A stretch of DNA of 64,000 nt, taken from Streptomyces sclerotialus. GTDB lineage: Bacteria; Actinomycetota; Actinomycetes; Streptomycetales; Streptomycetaceae. Numbering within the stretch: the stretch's first letter is position 1; the number at the start of each line of letters is the position of its first letter. The stretch is taken from contig JODX01000002.1 in assembly GCA_000719105.1 (NCBI GenBank), positions 124,001 to 188,000 on the forward strand, in the 5' to 3' direction. Both the position numbers and the translations under genes were made by a program. Under the pieces are notes generated by a model. That model was not told where the DNA came from, did no database searches, and saw nothing but the letters and a program-made list of their open reading frames with translations. This document shows positions 1 through 7,923 of the stretch, piece by piece.

Positions 1-577
1 CAAGTACACGACGTACCGAGTGATGGCCAAGGACGCGGTGGACGAGGCGGTGCACGGGCTCGACCTGCGGGTCGCCGAATGCGTCACCGAGGACGTGCCG
101 CTGGTCGGCGCCGAGGGCTACCGGGCGCTGTGGAACGCACGGGCGCGAATAGCGGCGCGGACCGGGCTCCATGTGGTGCGTGTGGAGCACCTGCTGAACC
201 GGTACGGCTCGATGACCGAGGAAGTGCTCGCGCTCATCGCGGACGATCCCGCCCTGGGTGAGCCCCTGCAGGCGGCCGACGACTATCTGCGGGCCGAGAT
301 CGTGTACGCGGCCTCGCACGAGGGGGCACGGCACCTGGACGACGTGCTGACCCGGCGTACGCGGATCTCGATCGAGACGTTCGACCGGGGCACCAGGAGC
401 GCCCGGGAGGCCGCCGAGCTGATGGCTCCCGTGCTCGGCTGGGACAAGGACCAGATCGAGCGAGAGGTCCAGCACTACGAGAAGCGGGTGGAGGCCGAGC
501 GGGAGTCGCAGCGCCAGCCGGACGACCTGACGGCGGACGCGGCGCGGCTGGGAGCACCGGACATCGTGCCGCGCTGA
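1..577 (+). CDS. glpD: Glycerol-3-phosphate dehydrogenase, C-terminal part (5' end outside window)
   Basis: The reading frame is open from base 2 and ends at TGA 575-577, giving the last 191 residues. The sequence resembles the C-terminal helical domain of aerobic FAD-dependent glycerol-3-phosphate dehydrogenase. It includes the stretch around AEGYRALWNARARIAARTG, a run that tracks age of the open conformation helices such as RYGSMTEEVLALI, and the acidic segment DDYLRAEIVYAASHEGARHL. GlpD oxidises glycerol 3-phosphate to dihydroxyacetone phosphate at the membrane and passes electrons to quinone. The FAD-binding N-terminal domain lies upstream of the window. The gene converges on the serine hydrolase at 600-1700 with a 22-base gap and no clear hairpin. 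The identification rests on family resemblance of the C-terminal domain only, supported by the neighbouring gene order. Confidence 0.82.
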   Translation, partial: KYTTYRVMAKDAVDEAVHGLDLRVAECVTEDVPLVGAEGYRALWNARARIAARTGLHVVRVEHLLNRYGSMTEEVLALIADDPALGEPLQAADDYLRAEIVYAASHEGARHLDDVLTRRTRISIETFDRGTRSAREAAELMAPVLGWDKDQIEREVQHYEKRVEAERESQRQPDDLTADAARLGAPDIVPR

Positions 578-599
578 TCAGGGGCTGCCGAGCTCCGTT

Positions 600-1700
600 C
601 TACGGGGTGCCGGGGCAGAACTCGGCGGTCAGCAGGACGGACTCGACGCGAGGGTCCGCCGGCGTGTCGGTGTTCACGCGGTAGGTAAGGACATGGCGGC
701 CGTCGACGGTGGCCGCGGTGCGCACATAGCTGCCGGAGATGCGCCCGCTGTGTCCCCACACCGTGGTGCCGCAGGGCAGCGTCTCGGGATGGAGACCCAT
801 GCCGTACTTCCCCTGCGCGGTGCGGGTGTCGAGCATCTGGCGCAGCCGGCCGGGCGGGAGCAGGGCGCCGCGCAACAGGGCCGCGTAGAAGCGGTCCAGG
901 TCGGTGAGCGTGGTGACGAGCTCGCCCGCCGCTCCGGCCACGCGCGGGTCGAGATCGGTGACGTCGGCTCCGTCGCCGGAGTAGGCGCGGCCGTGGGGAG
1001 CGGGCAGTGACGTACGGGCGCCCGGGAACGACGTGCCAGTCAGACGGAGGGGAGCGATGATGCGGCGCCTGGCCTCGGTGGCGTACGGGTGGCCGGTGAC
1101 CTGCTGGATGACCAGACCGAGCAGGACGTAGTTGGTGTTGGAGTAGGAGTAGCGGCCGGGGGTCGTCGGAGGGTGGGTGAGTGCCATGCGCACGGCCTGA
1201 CGCGGGGTCACGGGGAGGGTGCCACCCGTGTCGACGGTGAAGTCGGCCAGTCCGCTGGTGTGGGTGAGCAGGGCGCGCAGGGTGAGTGAGCGGCCGTCGA
1301 CGTGCGCGCCGCGCACCAGGCCGGGCAGATGCTCTTCGACGGTGTCCGACAGGGACAGCCGGCGCTCCGCGGCGAGTTGCAGTACCACCGTGGCGATGAA
1401 CGTCTTGGTGATGCTGCCGGCGCGGAAGTGGTCGGCGGGGTGGATGGCTGCGCTCTCGTGCCCGGTCCGTTCCGCACTTCCGGTCGCGGTGGTGCGGGCC
1501 TCGTGCGACTCGGCGTGGGTGAAGTGTGTGTCCGTCCGGTCGAGGGTGAGCAGCGCCGCAGCGGGGGCCCTGCCGCGGGTGATCAGGAGCGGGAGGACCG
1601 CGTCCGGGGGCGGGGTGGACCCGGTCCGGGTGCCTGTGAGGCCGAGGCCGAGGACAGCCAGGGACACGGGCACGGCGAGTAGTGTCCTGCGCGGTCGCAT
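600..1700 (-). CDS. Secreted serine hydrolase, class C beta-lactamase / D-Ala-D-Ala carboxypeptidase family
   Basis: The 366-residue protein starts with a basic and hydrophobic signal sequence (residues 1-25). It then shows the three motifs of the family in the right order and spacing: SITK at 96-99 (nucleophile S96 and base K99), YSN at 186-188, and HSG at 317-319 in place of KTG. These are the hallmarks of class C penicillin-recognising enzymes such as the Streptomyces R61 DD-peptidase. A role on peptidoglycan stem peptides or another ester or amide outside the cell is likely, but the substrate cannot be read from sequence. It stands alone on the minus strand, facing glpD. Length is normal for the family. 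An esterase of the same fold is the main alternative. Confidence 0.88.
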   Translation of the reverse strand: MRPRRTLLAVPVSLAVLGLGLTGTRTGSTPPPDAVLPLLITRGRAPAAALLTLDRTDTHFTHAESHEARTTATGSAERTGHESAAIHPADHFRAGSITKTFIATVVLQLAAERRLSLSDTVEEHLPGLVRGAHVDGRSLTLRALLTHTSGLADFTVDTGGTLPVTPRQAVRMALTHPPTTPGRYSYSNTNYVLLGLVIQQVTGHPYATEARRRIIAPLRLTGTSFPGARTSLPAPHGRAYSGDGADVTDLDPRVAGAAGELVTTLTDLDRFYAALLRGALLPPGRLRQMLDTRTAQGKYGMGLHPETLPCGTTVWGHSGRISGSYVRTAATVDGRHVLTYRVNTDTPADPRVESVLLTAEFCPGTP

Positions 1701-2103
1701 CGCGAGCCTCCCTCGTCACCGCCCACCATGTGGGTGGCTGCGGGATGGATTACCACGGTCGGCTGTGCGGTTCCCACAGCCACACCCCAGCGCGGCCGTG
1801 GCTGGAACATGTCCCACCAGCGAGACTTGATCAGGTGCGGCGGGAGATCTGCCTGGGGCGCGCAGGGCTTGGGCGTGCGCCTCCTCGCGGGGTCCGGCCG
1901 ACTGAGCGCGAGGACTTCGCTCCAGGGCGCCGTGGCTGGAACGTGTGTCCACTGCGAGGCTGGAAGGGATGGTGGCGCGGTGGTCGTGCCCCCGATGGGG
2001 CCCGGGCCCGGCGGTGGTCGGGGTAGGGACACCCTGGGCGTGGGGCGGTAGTCGCGTGATGGACAATGAAGGCTCTGTCAGGGCGGGTTGCATGAGGGGA
2101 CGC
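1701..2103. other. Divergent intergenic region with an imperfect direct repeat
   Basis: This 403-base gap separates the minus-strand serine hydrolase from the plus-strand kinase. The 14-mer GCCGTGGCTGGAAC occurs twice, at 1795-1808 and 1929-1942. A diverged but related sequence follows each copy for about 20 bases. No RNA gene or terminator is visible. Promoters for both genes must lie here, but I see no convincing -35/-10 pair. Confidence 0.5.
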
Positions 2104-4329
2104 ATGTCGGAGGCGGAGCGGGGCGGGGCATCCCGTCAGGACGAGAACACACGTCTCCTCGCCGGCCGGTACCGGCTGGCAGGAGTCCTCGGCCGCGGCG
2201 GCATGGGTACCGTGTGGCGGGCCGAGGACGAGACGCTGGGCCGGACGGTCGCGGTCAAGGAGCTGAGGTTCCCGTCGAGCATCGACGAGGAGGAGAAGCG
2301 GCGGCTGATCACGCGTACGTTGCGGGAGGCCAAGGCGATCGCCCGGATCCGCAACAACGGCGCGGTGACGGTCTTCGACGTGGTCGACGAGGACGACCGG
2401 CCATGGATCGTGATGGAGCTCATCGAGGGCAAGTCGCTCGCCGAGGTCATCCGCCAGGACGGCACCCTCAAGCCGAGGCGCGCCGCCGAGGTCGGCCTCG
2501 CGATCCTCGATGTACTGCGCTCCGCGCACCGTCAGGGCATCCTCCACCGTGACGTGAAGCCGTCGAACGTACTCATCTCCGACGACGGCCGGGTGGTGCT
2601 CACCGACTTCGGCATCGCGCAGGTCGAGGGTGACCCGTCCATCACCTCGACCGGCATGCTCGTGGGCGCTCCCTCGTACATATCGCCGGAGCGGGCGCGC
2701 GGACACAAGCCCGGTCCCGCGGCGGACCTGTGGTCGCTCGGCGGTCTGCTGTACGCGGCGGTCGAAGGTGTGCCGCCGTACGACAAGGGATCGGCCATCG
2801 CCACCCTGACCGCGGTGATGACCGAGCCGGTCGAGGAGCCCGTCCACGCCGGCCCGCTGAAGAAGGTCATATACGGGCTGCTGGCCAAGGACCCCGGGCA
2901 GCGGCTCGACGACGCGGGAGCCCGGGCGCTGCTGCGCGAGGTGCTCGACGCGCCCGACCCCGAGGAGGCCGAGCCGGCGGACGCGACGCGTGTCGTGGCG
3001 TTGCCTCCGGTGCCGGGGCAGAGAGCGGGCAAGGAGAGACCGGGCGGCTCCGGGACGAAGTCGGGCGAGGCGGCGGACGGTTGGCGCGGAGCGCTGCGGT
3101 CCGTACGCAAGGCCGCGGCGGGGGCCGGGGCGGGCGCGGCTGCGTCGGTCGCGGGCCAGGCCGAGAGCGATACCAAGAACGAGAACGGCAGTAAGAACGG
3201 CAGTAGGAGCGGCGGCAAGAGCGGTAGTAAGAACGAGAGCAAGAACGAGAGCGACGGCAAGCGGGACTCGAAGGGCGGTCGGACCGCCGTGCCGGGTGCG
3301 GCGTCGTCCTCTGCGTCCTTCTCCCCTTCCGCTCCTTCTCGTTCCGCTCCTTCCTCTTTCTCCTCCTCTTCCTCCTCTTCCTCGTCCGGGTCGGGAGCTG
3401 CGGCCGGGAAGGCCGCCGGAACGACGGTGTCCGCGGGGTCCGGCGCGCGGTCGGGGTGGCCGGAGGTCCCGCCGCCGGATCTGCCGCCGCGGCCCGCGCC
3501 CCGGGCGCCGATCACCGATGTGGTGCCGAAGCGGAGGCTGGCCGTCATCGCGGTGGCGGTGGTCGTCGCGCTGGCCGTGCTCGGTACGGTGCTCGTGCTG
3601 GCCCTCGGTGACGACGACGAGGGCTCGGGGAACAAGAGCGGCGACACCAAGTCCGCCGCATCGCCCGCGGTCACGGGCAGCAGCGATGAGGACGAAGGGT
3701 CCGACGCACGTACGGACGGCGAGGGGACGGAGACGGCCTCGGGGTCGGACGGGGCCGGGGACGGTGCTTCGAGCGCGGATGGCGACGGCAGCGCGTCGGA
3801 CGATTCCGGGAGCGGTGCCGACGACGACGGCGGTTCGGAGTCGGAAGCCGGTTCCGATTCCGGTGCCGGGGGCGAGTCCGGTTCCGGTTCCGGTGACATC
3901 GCGGTGACCACGTACAGGAGCTCCCAGGGCTACTCGATCGGACTGCCCGAGGGGTGGAAGTACCGGTCGTCGGACAGGGCGGGTGACCGTTTCACGGGGC
4001 CCGACGGGCAGAGGCTGCTGATCGGCTGGACGACCACGCCCAAGGACGACCCCGTGGCGGACTGGCAGAACCAGGAGCGCAGCATGGTGCGCCCCCAGTA
4101 CCAGCGGATCCGAATAGAGGCGGTGGACTACCGGGGCTGGAACACGGCCGACTGGGAGTTCACCTACGTGGACGGCGGGACGAAGTACCGGGTCATCGAC
4201 CGCGGAGCCGTCGTGAACCCGGGGCTCGGATACGGGCTGATGTACACGGCCAAGGCCGGCGAATGGGACAGCGAGCTGCGCAAGGACACCTGGAAGACGT
4301 TCCGCAACACGTTTGAACCGAAGTCCTGA
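2104..4329 (+). CDS. Membrane-anchored Ser/Thr protein kinase (PknB type), active-site residues intact
   Basis: The start at 2104 is chosen because GAGGGGA lies 4 bases upstream and the kinase domain begins about 20 residues in; an ATG at 2059 is an in-frame alternative. The 741-residue product has a glycine loop GRGGMG (30-35), the ATP-binding lysine in VAVKE (K52), HRD (148-150) and DFG (168-170), so it should be an active kinase. A low-complexity Ser/Gly/Lys/Asn linker of about 170 residues follows. One transmembrane segment comes at about 477-502, then an acidic Ser/Asp/Gly-rich stalk and a folded C-terminal domain of about 135 residues from YRSSQGYSIGLPEGW on. The topology is cytoplasmic kinase with outside sensor. 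There are no PASTA repeats, so the ligand is unknown. It heads a run of four kinase genes. From memory, the equivalent S. coelicolor cluster has been linked to control of spore-wall synthesis. Confidence 0.92.
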   Translation: MSEAERGGASRQDENTRLLAGRYRLAGVLGRGGMGTVWRAEDETLGRTVAVKELRFPSSIDEEEKRRLITRTLREAKAIARIRNNGAVTVFDVVDEDDRPWIVMELIEGKSLAEVIRQDGTLKPRRAAEVGLAILDVLRSAHRQGILHRDVKPSNVLISDDGRVVLTDFGIAQVEGDPSITSTGMLVGAPSYISPERARGHKPGPAADLWSLGGLLYAAVEGVPPYDKGSAIATLTAVMTEPVEEPVHAGPLKKVIYGLLAKDPGQRLDDAGARALLREVLDAPDPEEAEPADATRVVALPPVPGQRAGKERPGGSGTKSGEAADGWRGALRSVRKAAAGAGAGAAASVAGQAESDTKNENGSKNGSRSGGKSGSKNESKNESDGKRDSKGGRTAVPGAASSSASFSPSAPSRSAPSSFSSSSSSSSSGSGAAAGKAAGTTVSAGSGARSGWPEVPPPDLPPRPAPRAPITDVVPKRRLAVIAVAVVVALAVLGTVLVLALGDDDEGSGNKSGDTKSAASPAVTGSSDEDEGSDARTDGEGTETASGSDGAGDGASSADGDGSASDDSGSGADDDGGSESEAGSDSGAGGESGSGSGDIAVTTYRSSQGYSIGLPEGWKYRSSDRAGDRFTGPDGQRLLIGWTTTPKDDPVADWQNQERSMVRPQYQRIRIEAVDYRGWNTADWEFTYVDGGTKYRVIDRGAVVNPGLGYGLMYTAKAGEWDSELRKDTWKTFRNTFEPKS

Positions 4330-4499
4330 ACGGGGTCCCGAGCCCGTCCGAAGCCTTTTCGTAACGGGGCGAATCTCGCATCCCCTCATTGCGCGTTGCC
4401 TTCGGCACGTATCGTGAGTGCTCGCGGACCGTACGCATCCAGAACGCAACGGCACGCAGAACGAACGAATCTGACCGACCGGTGGCCGGGGGTGGCATC

Positions 4500-7361
4500 G
4501 TGGACGACTACGCGGGGAGGGTGCTCGCCGACCGCTACCGCCTTCCGCTGCCGCCGTCCGACGAGTACGAACTCGCGGAGAGCCGGGCCTTCGACACCTA
4601 CAGCGGACAGGAAGTCCTCGTACGGCAGGTGCCCTTGCCCGAGGTCGTCGAGGCGGAGGTGCTGGACGCCGACGGGCTCCCCGAGGGGTATGTCGCGCGG
4701 GACGGCGGGGCTCGCCGGACCACCGCGCGGACGACGCGCCGGCCCGCCGATCCGGCCGTGCGGCGTGCGATCGACGCCGCGCAGGCCGCCGCGCAGATCC
4801 CCGACCACCCGCGCCTGGACCAGGTCTTCGACGTCTTCGCCGAGGGCGGCTCGCTGTGGATAGTCAGCGAACTGGTGTCCGCGCGGCCGCTCGCGGCGCT
4901 GCTCGCCGAGGAGCCGCTGTCGCCGTACCGGGCGGCGGAGGTCGCCGCCGACGTCCTGACCGCGCTGCGCGCACTGCACGCCCACGGCTGGGTGCACCGG
5001 AACGTCACCACCCGCACGGTTCTCGTCTGCGACGACGGGCGAGTGGTGCTCACGGGTCTGGCGGCCGGCGCGGCGGAGGAGGCGCTGTGCGGGTACGACC
5101 CGGTGCCGGTGCCGGAGGTCCCGGAAGGTGAGGGCACGGAGGCCGGGGGGCCGGGTGCCGCGGGAGGCGGCGTGGGGACCCCCGGCGGCGAAGGTGGGCA
5201 CGGGACCGTGGGTCCCCGTGGGCAGGGGCACGGGCACGGGTATGGCCATGAGCTCCGGGCGGCCCAAGGTGGGGCGCCGGGTACCGGCACCGTTGCCCGT
5301 GATCCCGAGGCCGCCCGGCGCGCGGCCATCGAGGCACGGGCCGGGAACGCGGGACCGGTCGAGGACCCGTCGGCCGGGTGGCGTGCGCTCGAGGCCGGCG
5401 ATGACGTCCGGGCCGCTCGGGCCGGGGCGATCGCGGCCTACCGGGCCGGCGCACGGGCCGCGGCCCGGGTCACCGAGGAGCGGGAGGGCAAGCAGGGAAG
5501 GGCACTGCCCGGACAGCGGCCGGCTCTCGGCGCGGTTCCTGGTGCGGTACCTGGTGCCTTTCCTGGTGTGACTCCCGGCGTGACCTCCGGCGGAGCCGAC
5601 GGAGCGTCAGCGGCCGCCGAGCGGGGGGCTGCGCCCGCCCCGCCCGGCCAGATCGCCGATCCGTACGGCGTGGGCCGGTCGTCCAACCCGTGGCACGGAG
5701 CGACGCCCCGCGCGGGAGCCCCCGCGTCCGCGCCCGCAAGGGGGACCGAGGAGCACGGCGCCGGCCCTGGCCCCGGCCCCGGCACGTACGGATCGCGGAG
5801 TGTGAGCAGGCCCGGGTACGGTGCGGACCCCACCGGGCCGTCCGCCGCACCGGCGGGGATTCCGTCCGCCACCCCTCCGCCCACCGGGCACTGGGACCAG
5901 CTGGTCGCGGGCGGTGGCGTGCGGCGTGGACCCACCACCGCGCTGGCCGCCGAACGGGCCCGGCAGGCGCGGATGGCGGTCGTCGGACCCGTCACGGAGC
6001 GCTGGGCGCCGGAGCAGGCGGGTCCGGTGCACGAGAACTGGCAGCTGGCGGCGCCTATCGGGCCCGCGACGGACCTGTGGGCGCTCGGGGCGCTGCTGTT
6101 CCGGGCCGTGCAGGGGCACGCCCCCTACCCGGAGGAGAACACCGCCGAGCTGGTGCAGACGGTGTGCTCGGAGCCGCCCGCGTACGCGGAGGAGTGCGGG
6201 CCGCTGCGGCCGGTGGTCGAGTCGTTGCTGCGGCCGGACCCCACCGAGCGGCCGGACTTCGAGGAACTGCGCGGCTGGTTGCGTTCGCTCGTACGGTCGG
6301 CGCCGGAGCCCGAGGCCGGTGCGCATGTCGTGGCGGCGCCCCCGGCGGATCCGCGCCGGCTGCCGATCGTACGGCGCCGGGGTGAGCTCGTCCGCAGGCG
6401 CCGCCGGATGCGGATGGCCGCCGACCACCCGCACGCCCGCCACAAGCGGGCTAAGCAGGAGCACCCGATCACGACGGCCGAACAGGCCGAACAGGCCGAC
6501 CAGGCCGAACAGGTCAAACCGGCCAGGCCGAGGAGGTCGACCAAGTCGACCAAGTCGGCCAGGCCCGCCCAGTCGTCCAGGATGCCCGGTCCGCCCGAGG
6601 GGCCGAGGGCGTCCAGGGCGCCCAGGCAGGGCCGGCCGAGCAAACTCGGGCGGAATCTGCTCCTGGTGGTCCTGCTCGCGATGGCCGCGGCGATCACGTA
6701 CGCCATGGTGTTCATGCCGAAGGCCGAGACGGGAGGAAGCGACGGCACGCAGGGCGAACGGACCGGCGCCACCGGGACTGCCGGCGCCGCGCCCACGCCC
6801 GAGGCCAGCAGCGCGCCGCGACCGGAGCAGACAGAGAAGAACGACGACGACACCGAGCCGTCGAAGTCGTCCGGCTCGACCAGGCCGCAGGCCAACGAAC
6901 CGGAGGTCGCCCAGGGGTTCACGCTGCGCGACGACCCCGAGGGGTTCCGGATCGCCGTGGCAAACGGCTGGGACCGTACGGCCAAGAACGGACGCGGTCA
7001 GGTGGTGTACTCGCAGGGCCGCTTCGAGCTGCTCGTCGTACCCGGGCGGGACAGCGCGGAGACGTTCGGCAGCGATCCGCTGGCGTACCAGCGGGAGGAC
7101 GAGCGCGAGCTGCAGCCGTTCCGCGACTCGACCTGGGCCACCTCCAGCGGTATGCGGCTGGTCGAGGTCGGCGGGCGCAGCATGGCCGAGGGACAGTTCA
7201 CCTGGCAGGACTCCGAGGGGCGCGAGCTCTTCGTACGGAATCTCGCGATCCTCGTCGACGGGCGGTACCACGTCGTGCAGGTACGCGGCCCGGAGGCCGA
7301 ACGCGACGAGGTGACGCGGCTGTACGAGCAGGCGTACAACACGTACCAGGTGACCGGCTGA
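4500..7361 (+). CDS. Kinase-like membrane protein, predicted pseudokinase with long insert in the kinase fold
   Basis: GTG at 4500 is preferred because the recognisable fold begins there (DDYAGRVLADRYRL); upstream in-frame ATGs give no conserved sequence. The 953-residue protein is plainly homologous to its neighbours. The glycine loop is lost, the catalytic lysine is R42 in LVRQV, HRD is HRN (166-168), and DFG is replaced by GLA (186-188). After that point a Gly/Ala/Pro-rich insert of about 300 residues interrupts the fold. The C-lobe then resumes with TDLWALGALLFRAVQG. A Lys/Gln-rich stretch, one transmembrane segment near 720-740 and an outside domain of about 150 residues complete it. It probably binds or scaffolds rather than phosphorylates, perhaps regulating the adjacent active kinases. 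That role is inference; the missing residues are seen directly. Confidence 0.88.
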   Translation: MDDYAGRVLADRYRLPLPPSDEYELAESRAFDTYSGQEVLVRQVPLPEVVEAEVLDADGLPEGYVARDGGARRTTARTTRRPADPAVRRAIDAAQAAAQIPDHPRLDQVFDVFAEGGSLWIVSELVSARPLAALLAEEPLSPYRAAEVAADVLTALRALHAHGWVHRNVTTRTVLVCDDGRVVLTGLAAGAAEEALCGYDPVPVPEVPEGEGTEAGGPGAAGGGVGTPGGEGGHGTVGPRGQGHGHGYGHELRAAQGGAPGTGTVARDPEAARRAAIEARAGNAGPVEDPSAGWRALEAGDDVRAARAGAIAAYRAGARAAARVTEEREGKQGRALPGQRPALGAVPGAVPGAFPGVTPGVTSGGADGASAAAERGAAPAPPGQIADPYGVGRSSNPWHGATPRAGAPASAPARGTEEHGAGPGPGPGTYGSRSVSRPGYGADPTGPSAAPAGIPSATPPPTGHWDQLVAGGGVRRGPTTALAAERARQARMAVVGPVTERWAPEQAGPVHENWQLAAPIGPATDLWALGALLFRAVQGHAPYPEENTAELVQTVCSEPPAYAEECGPLRPVVESLLRPDPTERPDFEELRGWLRSLVRSAPEPEAGAHVVAAPPADPRRLPIVRRRGELVRRRRRMRMAADHPHARHKRAKQEHPITTAEQAEQADQAEQVKPARPRRSTKSTKSARPAQSSRMPGPPEGPRASRAPRQGRPSKLGRNLLLVVLLAMAAAITYAMVFMPKAETGGSDGTQGERTGATGTAGAAPTPEASSAPRPEQTEKNDDDTEPSKSSGSTRPQANEPEVAQGFTLRDDPEGFRIAVANGWDRTAKNGRGQVVYSQGRFELLVVPGRDSAETFGSDPLAYQREDERELQPFRDSTWATSSGMRLVEVGGRSMAEGQFTWQDSEGRELFVRNLAILVDGRYHVVQVRGPEAERDEVTRLYEQAYNTYQVTG

Positions 7362-7923
7362 TCCTTCGGTTCCTCCGCAGGGTGGGTGTGGGCCCGCTGC
7401 GGAACCGGGCGTCGGAACGCTGCATTATTCGGACTTCCCTGGAACGGCACCGGGACGATTGTTCCTGCCCGTTCGCGTCGGTGCCCGTCGGTTCCTGTCG
7501 TGTCCTGTCGGTTCCGCGCCGGACGCGGCCGCGATCGTGATGTGCGTCTTCGGGGCGGGCGGGACCGGGCCACCCTGTGCGGGAGGTTCGGCGCCGGACC
7601 GTGCGGTCGGCGGCCGACGGACCGGTGACGGGCGGAGTGACGCACGGGACGACGACGTGGTGACACACGGGACGACGGCGTGCGGCTGTGCGGGTGCCCC
7701 GGAGGGGAACACGGGGGAGCGAGGGGAAGCGGGGGGACGCGGGAAGGCCGTTCCCGTACCCGGCGTCCGATGGCCTCATCCGGACGACCACCGCCAGAGC
7801 GTGAGGGGGCACGAAACCGGGCTGAAAGCGTACGCCCCCCGCGTGCGTTCGTACGGTGCTTACCGGCCATGCGCGGGTACCGTACCCCGGAGGGGTTCCG
7901 TCCGGTGCGGCATGATGAGGCGT
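7362..7923. other. Intergenic region upstream of third kinase gene
   Basis: About 560 bases lie without a convincing gene. An open frame continuing into the next kinase starts at 7459, but its product lacks any kinase similarity and has Cys/Arg-rich, noncoding-like composition. Short repeats of GTCGGTTCCTGTCGTGTCCT type occur near 7485-7515. The palindromic GGGTACCGTACCC lies at about 7875. A promoter for the third kinase is expected here but not identifiable. Confidence 0.4.

Noticed and set aside
1831..4455. 874-codon open frame on the minus strand opposite the first kinase
   Set aside because: It is the shadow of the high-GC kinase gene: composition is Arg/Gly/Val-rich and no domain is recognisable. 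The same applies to other long antisense frames (for example 5607-7271, 9599-11269, 18. kb-region and 40405-43128).
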